A stretch of DNA of 64,000 nucleotides, from positions 186,001 to 250,000 of the forward strand of contig CM058236.1 in the NCBI GenBank assembly GCA_030180135.1, given 5' to 3'. The stretch comes from Orychophragmus violaceus. Taxonomy: Eukaryota; Streptophyta; Magnoliopsida; Brassicales; Brassicaceae. Both the position numbers and the translations under genes were made by a program. The notes beneath the pieces were generated by a model, which was given only the letters and a program-made list of their open reading frames with translations, made no database searches and was not told the origin of the DNA. Positions 55,401 to 64,000 of this stretch are shown one piece after another; the first letter of the stretch is position 1; every line of letters begins with the position of its first letter.

Positions 55401-56453
55401 TGTGCCTACAGCTAGTGCAGGAACTTTCGCTCCATTCCCAACTCGTAGCTCCACTTGTCCTTGCTTCAGCCTCCTACTGTTGCTGAGTGCCTGCATATTA
55501 GTACAAATATGAGCCCCACAACCAGTATCCATAACCCATGAGGTATTATCAGAAGTAGTTGTATTAACTTCTATAACAAAAATACCTGATGAAGAAGTCT
55601 CCAGAGTCTTCTTCTTCAATTCCTTTAGACCTTCCAGGAATTTCTTACATTCTCTCCTCCAATGCCCTGGTTCTTTGCAGAACCTGCAGATGTCAGTAGG
55701 CCCAGCCTTGGACTTGGGCTTGGGCTTGGACGTGTCCTTGTCCGAGACTTGAACAGCCTTAGCCTTTCCCTTGTCCTTGGCAGAGGATTTCTTAAAGCCC
55801 TTGCCCTTTTGTACCATAAGCACGTTGGGGTCCTTGGCTTTCCTCAAGTTGGGCTCTGCAGTCTTGAGCATTCCATGAAGCTCAGGCAATGTCTTAGTCA
55901 AGCCATGCATATTGAAGTTCAGAATGAACTGATCATAGCTTGCAGGCAAAGACTGCAGAATGATGTCGCAGGCAAGTTCATGGCTGATAGGGCAGTCGAG
56001 TTTCTGAAGATGATCGAGATAACTCATCATTTTCAAGACATGAGGACTCACTGCCGCATTTGCAGCCATCTTACAGTCTAAGAGGTTCTTAACTGTCTGG
56101 AACCTCTCAGTCCTTGCCTGCTCCTGAAAAAACGATTTCAGGCTTGCCATTATCTCGATGGGCGACAGCACACTCTCGAACTGCATTTGCAGTTCAGGAG
56201 TCATGGTTGCCAACATCAGGCAATAGACATCATTTTCATCTGACGAATGCTTTTCCCAAGCATTCTGCAGATTCCTGGCGGCATAGTTTGGAGGCCTCTC
56301 GGGGAGGGGATCACGAAGGACATATTCCTTCTTCTCCTGCTTGAGGACCAGCCTCAAGTTCCTTGACCACGTCAGGAAGTTCGTTCCAGTCAGCTTCTCC
56401 TTGTCGAGAACAGACCGGATTGAGAATGTGTTTTGTGTACTTGTTGTAGTCAT
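52479..56453 (-). CDS. Co-F gag-pol polyprotein (1324 codons)
   Basis: One frame from ATG at 56453, preceded by TTTCAGCA. Approximate residue positions: gag 1-240; knuckle CRFCKEPGHWRREC 256-269; protease WVMDTGCGAH 304-312; integrase zinc domain from WHCRLGHIS near 441, core HTDVCGPM near 505, SDRGGEY near 567, GVSERRNRT near 601; RT from KWIFKKK near 850 with YVDD near 998; RNase H from TDASFQTD near 1173 through TEAEY near 1211 and CDNNGAIAQ near 1250. All catalytic residues are present. Two odd changes compared with Co-E: FLIGILEED (Co-E FLNG) next to the RT active region and DFRSQSCYIF (Co-E SQSGYIF) in RNase H. Either could reduce activity. Confidence 0.95.
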   Translation of the reverse strand: MTTTSTQNTFSIRSVLDKEKLTGTNFLTWSRNLRLVLKQEKKEYVLRDPLPERPPNYAARNLQNAWEKHSSDENDVYCLMLATMTPELQMQFESVLSPIEIMASLKSFFQEQARTERFQTVKNLLDCKMAANAAVSPHVLKMMSYLDHLQKLDCPISHELACDIILQSLPASYDQFILNFNMHGLTKTLPELHGMLKTAEPNLRKAKDPNVLMVQKGKGFKKSSAKDKGKAKAVQVSDKDTSKPKPKSKAGPTDICRFCKEPGHWRRECKKFLEGLKELKKKTLETSSSGIFVIEVNTTTSDNTSWVMDTGCGAHICTNMQALSNSRRLKQGQVELRVGNGAKVPALAVGTYLLSLPSGLVLELNNCYFVPAISRNIISVSLLDLEGYDFSVKNKLCSFNRNNLFYGCAPLTNGLYILDQSAPIYNIDTKRFKPNEENQTFLWHCRLGHISEKRIKRLHSNGLLGSFDFESCEKCESCLMGKMTLAPFNKPNERASDLLGLIHTDVCGPMSTNARGIYQYFITFTDDFSRYGYVYLMKHKSESFERFREFQNEVQNQLGKSIKALRSDRGGEYLSQEFSDHLRECGIVSQLTPPGTPQWNGVSERRNRTLLDMVRSMMSHTDLPISLWGYALLTAVFTLNRAPSKAVAKTPYELWTGETPALSYLRIWGCEAYVKRLISDKLTPKSDKCYFIGYPKETKAYYFYLRSENKIFVARDCNFLEREFLSKKNSGSKVLLEEIQDEQDTTQPNEEEQQEDLQEIVEPEPVVPEVRRSGRIRHEPERYQGFLVTDCHDLLIIDGDEPSNFNQAMMGPDSSKWRKATDSEMDSMSVNQVFSLVDLPAGVKAIECKWIFKKKIDVDGNVQIYKARLVAKGFRQVHGVDYDETYSPVAMMKSIRILLATAAFHDYEIWQMDVKTAFLIGILEEDVYMTQPDGYIDPKNAGKVCKLHKSIYGLKQASRSWNLRFDEAIKQFDFIRNEEEQCVYEKTSGSKIVFVILYVDDILLLGNDVPMLRSVKDWLGSCFSMKDMGEAAYVLGIRIYRDRSKRLIGLCQDSYIDKVLHRFSMADSKKGFTPMVHGTTLSKKQSPTTAAELERMKNIPYASAIGSVMYAMICTRPDVAYALSMTSRYQSNPGESHWIAVKNILKYLRHTKDKFLVYGGSNVLEVSGFTDASFQTDQDDFRSQSCYIFCLNGGAVSWRSSKQDTVADSTTEAEYVAASEAAKEAVWIRKFIIELGVIPNAAEPLALFCDNNGAIAQAKEPRSHQKSKHILRRFHLIRDIINRKEVKISRVPTDDNVADPLTKPLPRPKLEYLTKAVGIRDIEM

Positions 56454-57989
56454 TGCTGAAATTTAAGATAAAAGGATTTTAGTTAATATGTTCAATATGA
56501 TTAATCTCGCATTATATTCAATAACATTAGTTACCCTCAAAAGAATATAATGATTCCAAGATCCACATATAACTAAGATCAAAGTGGGCCACTGGCCGTC
56601 ACCCAACCTTAGCTTATATCGGTAAGCCCTATCTCGGCTAATTATATCCGTGATATAACTCTTGGTTGTGAATCTGGGCCCGAGGCCCAATCCACTCTGA
56701 TGTCTCAAGGCCCGGGACTCTCGATGGCCTAGTCAAGAAAACCAGACTATACAGTCATGTAATCACTAATGTCTGGGACTCCCAATAACATTAATGAATC
56801 ACAAACTGTCTTACCCACGCAAAAGATAGACACCCTCACACTGTAAGGCCATGTGTACAATTGAATGAGTTTCAACAGCTGACATAGACTGGACAAGACA
56901 TCCAACGCTTGATATTATTTGAGGTTTATAGGTTTTTTTAAAATCTCATCCCAAAATAGAAGATTACTATTTTGGGAAACTTTCCATTTTGGGAAACCTT
57001 CTGTTTTTGGAAACTTTCATAATTGGAAACTTCCTAAAATTGGAAACTTTCTAACTATAGAAATTTCCTAAATATCCAAAACATGCAAATCTAGAAAATT
57101 CTATTCCAAGAAACTTTCTAATTTAATATTTTGGAAACAAATTAATTTAAAATCGAATTTTAATTATTAAATAAAATTTTAAATTAAATCTGAAGAAGAG
57201 ACTCAAATAACTGGCCCAATTGTTTTAACTTCTTGGCCCAAGGCCCAAGAATTGGTCTATGTCCAAGACATAACCCAATTGCCCAATTAAATGACATAAC
57301 CGGTTTGGTTCATTAAAATTGGTCTAACCAAGATTAATTACTACGATAACCACAATTGTTAACCGGTCATTTACTAAACCGGATTTTCTCAATTTATTTG
57401 GTCCAACCAAATCAAATTAGAAAACCACTGGTTTAGGCACTAAATCCAATTTTAAACGACATTGGATTTCTTATCACGGTTTAACAAGATTTAATAATTT
57501 TTATTAAGTCTGTAAACCGTGACGACTATTAAATAATTTTTAAACCGAACCACAAACCAAAAACGGACCGGCACAAGCTGCGACCATCGATCCGGACAGC
57601 GCAAGCTTCACGCGATCGATGCAGCAAGGCGGGATGAGAGCGGGACGTGATCGGGCAAGCGCGGCCGAGAGAGGCGGGACACGATCGCACTGCGGACCGG
57701 TCCATCTCTCGCGCCTTATCGCCGATCGGAACGACGACGCGACACGATCCGGTCAAGCGATCGGTCCGTGCATCACTCCGATCCGGACGTGTGATCCTTT
57801 GGCGATCCACACTCCGACGCATACCTTTCCTAATGGATCGGTTCATGCGATTTTAGCTTAGGGTTTTAACTTTTGTTTCTTAAGTGTTTTCTTATCATAT
57901 TTCAAGAAATGATTGATTCAAACACTTCTAAACAACCTAAACATGATTCTAACAAGAAATCCTAATAGAACCAACAGCTCTGATACCAC
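56454..57989 (-). other. Co-F leader with primer-binding site and putative intron
   Basis: Primer-binding site TGGTATCAGAGC on the minus strand at 57977-57988. A donor-like AAG|GTATTT lies in the LTR (GT at 58097-58098) and an acceptor-like TTTCAG at 56456-56461, giving a possible intron of 1643 nt. 56930-57200 is a run of TTTGGGAAAC-type repeats; 57540-57840 is CpG-rich. No gene. Confidence 0.55.
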
Positions 57990-58605
57990 TGATGGATTGT
58001 TTAGTGTTTGTCCTGGTTTAATTCTGTCAGATTAAACTCTACCAAACATATTGGATCTAGGTTCTCTTGCAGAATCATAAAGAGATCTCAGTAAATACCT
58101 TGTTTATGCAGCGGATTGAAGAGGTATTGTCAGAGATCAGTAGAACCGCCAAGGGACAGCTCCTCCAGAGGTTCACACACGCACACTTCAGGAAGATGGC
58201 TGCTAGACCAGAGAGTAGGGAGGCGCAGAGAGAGATGTGAGAGAGAGCAGCTAGGTTAAGTTTTAATTATAAAACTTTTGTCTAGTTCTTTTGGGCTTTT
58301 GGGCCCAAGTCCCAGTCTGATTAAATCCCTTAGATTTAATCAGGCCCTTTAATCTCTCTAAGTATAGTAAATGCCTGGCACTTTTACCGTACTTCTGCTG
58401 AACCATTCCCTTATAGTTTCCTGTTAGCTTAGGCGTGTGACCCATATGGGATCATATAATAAAGGCAACAAATCCAAGACTTATAGATCATGAGCGGACT
58501 CTAGCAAGCCATCATGACCCCCAGTATTATATGACTTATGTCTGATCATTGACATACTCTTACTTTCTAGAGACAGTACAGAGATTACTGGACATAATTC
58601 CAACA
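57990..58605 (-). repeat. Co-F 5' LTR (616 bp)
   Basis: Right copy. Drives the Co-F transcript on the minus strand. Confidence 0.95.
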
Positions 58606-58610
58606 GTCGA

Positions 58611-59039
58611 TACAGGAGGTGTGTCGATCGACACCACTAAGAGTGTCGGTCGACACAAAGGCGAAACCGAGACTGATGTTTCGGTTCACTTTAGGTCGAT
58701 ATATAAACGTGTTTTGCACATTCGACCCAATAGACTTGTGCGCCGCCCAGACTGTTTTTCTTAGAGAGAAAACACAGAACCTCAAGAAACTAAAGCCCCA
58801 GGGAGATCCGAGCACCGGTCCTAGCATCCCGGCGGATTCCAGCTTGTGTGCGTGTGGACTGAACAGTAGAGGCGCAACGTTTGGGGCGCTGCAGATCTCG
58901 TGTTGCCATAATCTTCCGCTGCTAAACACCAGGTAACCACGAGGTGAGATCCATGATTCGATTAACTAGACCCTAGATCCTAGGCTATCGGGAACTCGCG
59001 AGAATTCTGAATCTGTAGAATTGGCTCGGATTCCCAACA
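58611..59039 (+). repeat. Co-C 3' LTR, piece 2
   Basis: 429 bp continuing piece 1 after one GTCGA, including the second palindrome pair, TATATAAA and the CAG|GTAACC site. It ends TTCCCAACA. Confidence 0.92.
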
Positions 59040-59044
59040 CTTAC

Positions 59045-59754
59045 ATCCCGGTCCACTTTTCCCGAAACGTAGAAGAGAGAGATTGTATCCGGTCATGACG
59101 TAACCGGCCATCGGCCCAATGCCTTGACCATGGCCGAGAGAGAAAGACTCAGATTCCAACCTTAGATAAAAAGCGGTTTGCCCTGGTCCTTAGCCGTGTT
59201 TGAAGCCGTTGCTCCTCTTTGTTCACGTCATGGACCACCAACTAATCCGCCCCTTAATCCTCTTCTCACCGGCAACTTCTTCAAGCGGCCGGCCTCCCTT
59301 TCCCTCTCTTAAACTCTCGGATTTCATGGCCTGTGCCTTAGAGAATTTCTGGGCTTTTCTCCCATGAAGGTTGTGTGCGAAAATGGCCCCTTCATGGTCT
59401 ATTTATAGGCCATGAAATCGCATGTAACTTCCCTTGGGAAGAGATGCTTCTTTTGGGCCGAAAAGGCACATCCCTCACTTGTGCCCATTCGCTGATGGTC
59501 AGCTAGTGTCACTAGCTGACCAGCTGATTTCGCACTTGAACACTCTAGCTAGCTTGTGCCGAGCTGACTGCCCAGCTAAACACTCCTTACCAGCTGATTC
59601 CTTCAACCCAAGCTCCCTTTCCAGCTGAGCTTGAGCTCTTCTCTGTCTACGGAACACTCTCTTTGATCACTCTAGATCATAAGTTCGTTTTCTGGTTCCA
59701 TAGATTGTCCAAACGTATAGGGTGTGGTCAGACTCCCGGTTCCGGGATGTTACA
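59045..59754 (-). repeat. Gy-A 5' LTR, piece 3
   Basis: ATCCCGGTCCACTTTTCC... continues piece 2 and matches 9191-9900. It contains the promoter core and outer end of the LTR. Confidence 0.93.
59400..59521 (-). promoter_or_regulatory. Promoter core of Gy-A 5' LTR
   Basis: Minus-strand TATAAATA at 59400-59407; palindrome with central T at 59497-59521. Because of the insertions downstream, transcripts from here now enter Co-C rather than the Gy-A interior. Confidence 0.7.
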
Positions 59755-59759
59755 GACAC

Positions 59760-60273
59760 TAGCTGACCAAGGGGCACAATGGCGAAAGGGCACCTTGGAA
59801 GGTTGCACCCTTTCGGCCAACCAAGGCAACCCTTCTCCAAGGGCAGTTGCTGGGCGAAATGGAGCCTATAAATAAGCCACAAGAAGCACAGACGAACGCG
59901 GACGTGCACGGACGAACGCGGATGGTGCTCGGGCAAACGTGGGTCATTACGGACGACCGCGGGTCGATCGCGGATGACCGTAAGTCACGTACGGATGACC
60001 GTGACCGTTCACGTAAGGTCGTGTCCATTCACGGACAGTCGTGTCCGTTCACGGACGACCGTGGGATGATCACGGACGACCGCGGTTCGTTTCCGGACAA
60101 CCACAGGTCACGTACGGACGACCATGACCGTTCACGGACGGTCGTGTCCGTTCGCGGACAGTCGTGTCCGTTCACGGATGACCGTGGGACGTTCACGGAC
60201 GACCGCGGGTCATCACGGACGACCGCGGGTCATGCATGTACGTCCGCGGGACGATACGGACGACCGCGGGTCG
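59760..60273 (+). mobile_element. Gy-H LTR, piece 3
   Basis: Begins with TAGCTGACC, the right half of the palindrome split by Gy-A. Then come the inverted repeat CGAAAGGG (59783-59790)/CCCTTTCG (59808-59815), TATAAATA at 59867-59874, and a CpG array of ACGGACGACCGCGGGTC-like units from about 59885. Gy-J interrupts it at 60273. Confidence 0.85.
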
Positions 60274-60879
60274 TGAAACACCCCGACCCGCCCTAGGGTC
60301 GATGCGTTCCAGTGGTCAGGCCAAACCCAGGCCTGAACCTCCCTAAATTCCGTCCTATTTAAAATTTTCCCGAAGGAACAAGTATTCTTCGGATCTTCCT
60401 TTAGACTTACAGTCTTAGATCCTTCATACTCATTAATTACGCAGCGGAATACTACTTTAACCATTTATACCGTTCTTCTAAAGAACGATTCATCCAAGAA
60501 CCTCTTATGACCTTATTTAGTTTCCTTAAAACTCTTTCGAGGTTCCGTTCTTATCTATCCCTTCTAGCAACCTAAGTCTTTAACTTAGATCACTTCATTC
60601 TCCTATTCAGCTCTAACCATTCTTTAGAACAATAGAAGAGTACTCAGAACGTGTACCTTAACCTTTGGTGAGTCCGGTGTGAAGCTAACTCCGCGTTCAG
60701 CTTAACTCGTTCGTTCATCGAACTCATAGAACACGTCCCCTTTGTACTTAGTCATTCAACCAACCATCCCCACATGACCGAGTACAAAAGAGGTCTTCAC
60801 GTTCTTTCCTTTGACCAACATTCCTTTCCGGGTTCATCCTTGTCTCCTTTTTTTTTACGCATGATCATAAGGCCGATCC

Positions 60880-61575
60880 GCGTCCCGACCGTTCCTGGAT
60901 CCGCGACCGTATCGCGACCCGCGGTCGTACACGTTCGTCCGTATGTTCGTCCGTACGTTCGTCACGGTCGTCCGTAAGGCCATCCGTGTGACCATCACGG
61001 TCGTCCATGAACAGACGCGACTGTTCGTGAACGGACGCGACCTTTCGTGAACGGACACGACCCTTCGTTCGCGTCCCGCGGTCGTCCGTAACGACCCGCG
61101 GTCATTCGCCATTATCCACGGTCGTTCGTATCGTCCTACGGACGTACGTTTCTGACCCGCAGTCATCCGTGTACAGCCGCGTTCGTCCGTGATAGTTACG
61201 GTCGTCTGTCGTGACCCGCGGTCGTCCGTACGCAACCCGCGGTCGTCCGTACGCGACCCGCGGTTGTCCGTGATCGTCCCACGGTCATCCGTGAACGGAC
61301 ACGACTGTCCGCGAACGGACACGACCGTACGTGAACGGTCACGGTCGTCCGTACGTGACCCGCGGTCGTCCGCGATCGACCCGCGGTCGTCCGTACGCGA
61401 CCCGCGTTCACCCGAGCACCATCCGCGTCCGTCCGTGCACGTCCGTGTTCGTCCGTGACGGTTACGGTCGTCCGTGACGATCCGCGGTCGACCGTGTACG
61501 ACCCGCGTTCGTCCGTGAACGACCCGCGGTCGACCGTGAGTGACCCGCGGTCGTCCGTGAACGACCCACGGATGG
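60880..61575 (-). repeat. CpG-dense array in Gy-J LTR
   Basis: About 700 bp of GACCCGCGGTCGTCCGT-like units, the reverse complement of those in Gy-H and Gy-K. Unit boundaries are less regular than at 5620-5909. Confidence 0.85.
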
Positions 61576-61991
61576 TTACCGGGAATTTTCTTCAAATCTT
61601 CAAACGAATCTTCATCAATTTCTGGGTTTTCTCTATTGGTTTCCAGACTTAATTTGCCTTAGAAACCTTCCCAAATAATCCTTAGAAACCGCTTAGTATC
61701 CCTTATAGAAACCGGCCATAGAATCCTTTCTTTCTCCCATGAATCATGTCGGTTTTCTTCCTTGTTGATTCTGAGTTTGCACCCACGGCTTCTTCCCTTT
61801 TTTAGGCATGGAGATATGGAGATTTTAACTTCAGAAACGTTTCCCAAACTCCCTTTCCATGGCCGGCTAATCCCCTTGTTAAACCGGCCATAAATCCTCC
61901 TTTTTCTCTTGAATTTGTTTGGCCTTTGCCTTAGGATTATTCTGGGTTTTTCCCAGGAAGATAGGTGCACGAAAATGGCCTCCTTATGGTC

Positions 61992-62122
61992 TATTTATAG
62001 CCCCAAAGTCGTGCCATAACTGCCCATGGAGAAGGGTGCATTGGTTGGCCGAATGGACACAACTTTTCCTTGGTGTCCATTCGCCTTGGTGCCCCTTGGT
62101 CAGCTAGTGTCACTAGCTGACC
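61992..62122 (-). promoter_or_regulatory. U3 core of Gy-J left LTR
   Basis: Minus-strand TATAAATA at 61992-61999; palindrome with central T at 62098-62122; inverted repeat GAATGGACAC (62051-62060)/GTGTCCATTC (62073-62082). Confidence 0.7.
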
Positions 62123-62385
62123 AGCTGACCCAACACTTGAACACTCAAGCTAGCTGGGTTGAGCTGGTTGCTAGCTGACCTAGCTGACCAGCTGGACTGT
62201 TCAGCTCCTTTGAGCTGAACACTTCCCTTTCAGCTGCTTTTCTTTAAGCTAAGCTTCTTCCCCGCTGAGCTTGACCTTCTTCTGTCTACGAAACTTTCTC
62301 ATTGATCTTCTTGATCATGTATTCGATCTTATGGTTCCATAGACAGCCCAACGTTTAGGGTGTATCCCGGTTCGGGGATGTTACA

Positions 62386-63868
62386 AGTCTACCCCCCTTA
62401 AAATGGATTCGTCCCCGAATCCGACTCAAGGTTTTTACTCCGTTCATACTTTATGAACCATTGGGCAGCTGATAACATCCCATAGTATTTGCAGAACATA
62501 ACCATTCTATGTTCTCTTTATTCAGCCTAAGTCCATTTATGGCCGTCTTTGCCGGAGCCATTCATTTCAGATCAAGTCGCGTATGACCGGACTTTCCTAT
62601 TCCGTTCCCGCGCATGGACTGATTGTTCCCAGAGTGCCAATCTTCGGTCAACCGCCCCAACGGCTGCCGTTCAATCGTGCTTAACTGTCCGAACTTTTTT
62701 TGTCCATGACTCACGGTTCATCCCGTGCTTAATCCGACTTGTGGTTCACGGTCTTGGCCATGGCCAGTCGACAACCGAACTTTGGACTAAGCCGTCTAGA
62801 GATCCTTACATTCCGAGGCAGGGATGTTACAAGTCTCCCCCACCAAATTAGGAATTCGTCCCCGAATTCGGTGGTGGTTAACTTTTGTGTACACCCTTCC
62901 TGTCCCGCTTGGTATGTCTTTCCATTTCCCATTGACCTAAGTCCGTCAAGACTTAATCATTTTCCTGATTTTTGTCTTGCCTTAGACTTAGTCAAATCCT
63001 GATCTTAGTCCTTACGGACCTGGTCCACTTGATCCTCGCCCTTCCTGGGCTTGATCTTAGTTTCCCAATCTTAGTAAATCTCTTACTAGATCACATTCAG
63101 GCCTTTCGTTCCCTTTGAACTCGACCTCGGTTATGGTTCTTACGCATTCCCAATGCTAAGCAACCTAACCCTTTTCCCCAAATGTAATGCCCTCAAAACA
63201 TTTGAAGAAGTGGGGTTCAGTGACATACCAGCAATCGCACTAAAGGACTCGGCCACGCCAATGTCCTTAGCCAGTTCGTAAACCTGTGGCGTCTCGGTTA
63301 GCGCTTAGCCTTTACCGTTGACTTTCACTACCACGTTTTACTTCTGGTCTCTGCTTTTTACAATGGAAGAGTATCATTGGTCTTTCATTGTCACTTTCCT
63401 TCCCCTTATTTTGCAAACAGCTTAGGATCCTTGGTCCCTGCTGTTGCACATCGCACGTACTCAACTTGCCTTTACACTCCCCAAAGTGTGCTTCCATTGT
63501 CTTTGCAAGTGGTACCTTTAGTGCGGTTCCCGGAGGGTGGCGATCAGCCCAACTGAATCCCATTTTCCTCCGTACTTTGCAGACAGTTGGATCCCTTAGT
63601 CCTTGATACCGCCTTTGCACATACTTTGGGGCGGATTTCTAGAGGTATGGTGACCAGCCCCAACTTAATCCCATTCCCCTCTCTAGGTCCCTCCCGGTTC
63701 GGCTAACCACTTTCTCGTGATTGCGCCTTCCGGTTCACCCCCACACCGTCTTGCGACCTTGTTCTCAAAGTCTGCCCAAGACTAAGTGCGTACTTGGTGT
63801 ACTTGTCTTAGCAAGTCACCAATCATGAGAGCATCGTCCTAGGAAATAACTCCGCTCTGATACCAACT
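62386..63868 (-). other. Gy-J interior with an embedded LTR fragment
   Basis: Normal interior end at 62386-62460 (polypurine tract, hairpin GGATTCG-TCCC-CGAATCC at 62405-62422). About 62480-62831 resembles the outer part of a Gy-B-type LTR and ends GGGATGTTACA. A second interior start follows, with the variant hairpin GAATTCG-TCCC-CGAATTC (62852-62869). From 62940 on it matches the other interiors. Confidence 0.75.
63230..63720 (-). pseudogene. Gy-J gag remnant
   Basis: Minus strand. Corresponds to the zinc-knuckle end of Gy-G gag, as in Gy-A and Gy-B, with stops and frameshifts. The MSLNP-like end (near 63215-63230) is in an open frame past the point where Gy-G has its gag stop. Confidence 0.6.
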
Positions 63869-64000
63869 TGAAACACCCCGACCCGCCCTAGGGTCGATGC
63901 GTTCCAGTGGTCAGGCCAAACCCAGGCCTGAACCTCCCTAAATTCCGTCCTATTTAAAATTTTCCCGAAGGAACAAGTATTCTTCGGATCTTCCTTTAGA
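63869..64000 (-). repeat. Gy-J 5' LTR, first 132 bp
   Basis: Repeats 60274 onward base for base as far as it can be followed; the rest is beyond the window. Confidence 0.9.

Larger units (their letters stand above)
51012..58605 (-). mobile_element. Co-F, complete copia element (7594 bp)
   Basis: TSD GTCGA at 51007-51011 and 58606-58610. Two 616-bp LTRs with two differences by eye, primer-binding site, single unbroken gag-pol frame, polypurine tract. It is the best candidate here for an element able to move by itself. The LTRs start TGATGGATTG and end TTCCAACA, unlike those of Co-E, but the polyprotein is closely similar. Confidence 0.95.
27802..59039 (+). mobile_element. Co-C, copia element carrying Co-E and Co-F
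   Basis: TSD CTTAC at 27797-27801 and 59040-59044. The 5' LTR (27802-28530) is 729 bp. The 3' LTR is 50712-51011 plus 58611-59039, again 729 bp after removing Co-F and one GTCGA. Gag is open but pol is decayed on both sides of Co-E. About nine LTR differences are visible by eye, more than for Co-D, Co-E or Co-F. Confidence 0.93.
6815..59754 (-). mobile_element. Gy-A, non-autonomous gypsy element split by nested insertions
   Basis: Perfect TSD GACAC at 6810-6814 and 59755-59759. Left LTR 6815-9900 is 3086 bp. Right LTR is 11071-12107 plus 26463-27801 plus 59045-59754, which also sums to 3086 bp once Gy-B, Co-C and their TSD copies are removed. That exact agreement fixes the nesting. The interior (9901-11070) is only 1170 bp, has a tRNA-Met primer-binding site and a polypurine tract, and carries no functional gene. 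Large LTRs around a short non-coding interior resemble the elements called LARDs; proteins would have to come from a chromovirus such as Gy-G (inference from shared PBS, polypurine tract and gag remnant). Confidence 0.93.
60274..62385 (-). repeat. Gy-J 3' LTR (2112 bp)
   Basis: Starts TGAAACACCCCGACCC, ends CGGGGATGTTACA. Promoter core near the right side and a long CpG array in the middle. The 246-codon minus frame at 60855-61595 lies wholly in that array and is not a gene. Confidence 0.9.
60274..64000 (-). mobile_element. Gy-J, non-autonomous gypsy element (right end outside window)
   Basis: Left LTR 60274-62385, interior 62386-63868, second LTR from 63869. The left flanking GGTCG (60269-60273) is the TSD candidate. 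The interior has polypurine tract, hairpin, gag scraps and a primer-binding site (63854-63865) but no usable frame. Confidence 0.88.

Noticed and set aside
60855..61595. 246-codon minus-strand frame in Gy-J
   Set aside because: Same cause: it covers the CpG array of the LTR exactly and ends where the array ends.

Overview
The window is plant nuclear heterochromatin made entirely of nested LTR retrotransposons. I see no host gene, rRNA, tRNA or CRISPR array. The evidence for a plant is Ty1/copia polyproteins and a Ty3/gypsy chromovirus of plant type, primer-binding sites matching initiator tRNA-Met (TGGTATCAGAGC), 5-bp target-site duplications (TSDs) and TG...CA LTR ends. A eudicot is likely, but I cannot name the species.

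For reference I label gypsy-type elements Gy-x and copia-type elements Co-x. Left edge: 1-2035 is a broken plus-strand gypsy (Gy-M: integrase end joined to LTR sequence), and 2036-4504 is a broken minus-strand gypsy (Gy-L). Gy-L's LTR is cut at 4504 by a plus-strand LTR, Gy-H, whose pieces are 4505-4701, 6745-6814 and 59760-60273. Gy-H contains a solo LTR (Gy-K, 4702-6739, TSD GGGTC) and the very large insertion Gy-A (6815-59754, TSD GACAC), and it is cut at 60273 by Gy-J, which runs off the right end.

Gy-A is a non-autonomous minus-strand element with 3086-bp LTRs and a 1170-bp interior. Its right LTR holds two insertions. The first is Gy-B (12108-26457, TSD ATGTT), another non-autonomous gypsy that itself contains copia Co-D (15895-22679, TSD CCTTC). 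The second is copia Co-C (27802-59039, TSD CTTAC). Co-C contains Co-E (32142-48649) in its decayed pol and Co-F (51012-58605, TSD GTCGA) in its 3' LTR. Co-E is interrupted inside its polyprotein gene by the near-intact chromovirus Gy-G (36540-45523, TSD GGATC). The deepest path is Gy-L > Gy-H > Gy-A > Co-C > Co-E > Gy-G. LTR-pair divergence counted by eye falls in the same order.

Functionally, Co-F (one 1324-codon frame), Co-E (intact apart from the insertion) and Gy-G (gag plus pol) are the only copies with full protein sets. Gy-A, Gy-B and Gy-J keep only gag scraps between long LTRs, and Co-C and Co-D keep gag with ruined pol, so these would need proteins supplied in trans. The most interesting signals are non-coding. 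(1) All four copia elements show a splice-donor-like site in the LTR and an acceptor-like site 2-3 nt before the gag ATG, predicting a leader intron that removes the primer-binding site. (2) A region of about 800 bp between pol and the 3' LTR of the copias has hairpins with compensatory changes. (3) A 25-bp palindrome sits about 90-100 bp upstream of the TATA box in all gypsy LTRs. (4) Pairs of a GTCGATCGAC palindrome recur at 21-bp spacing in Co-C and Co-D.
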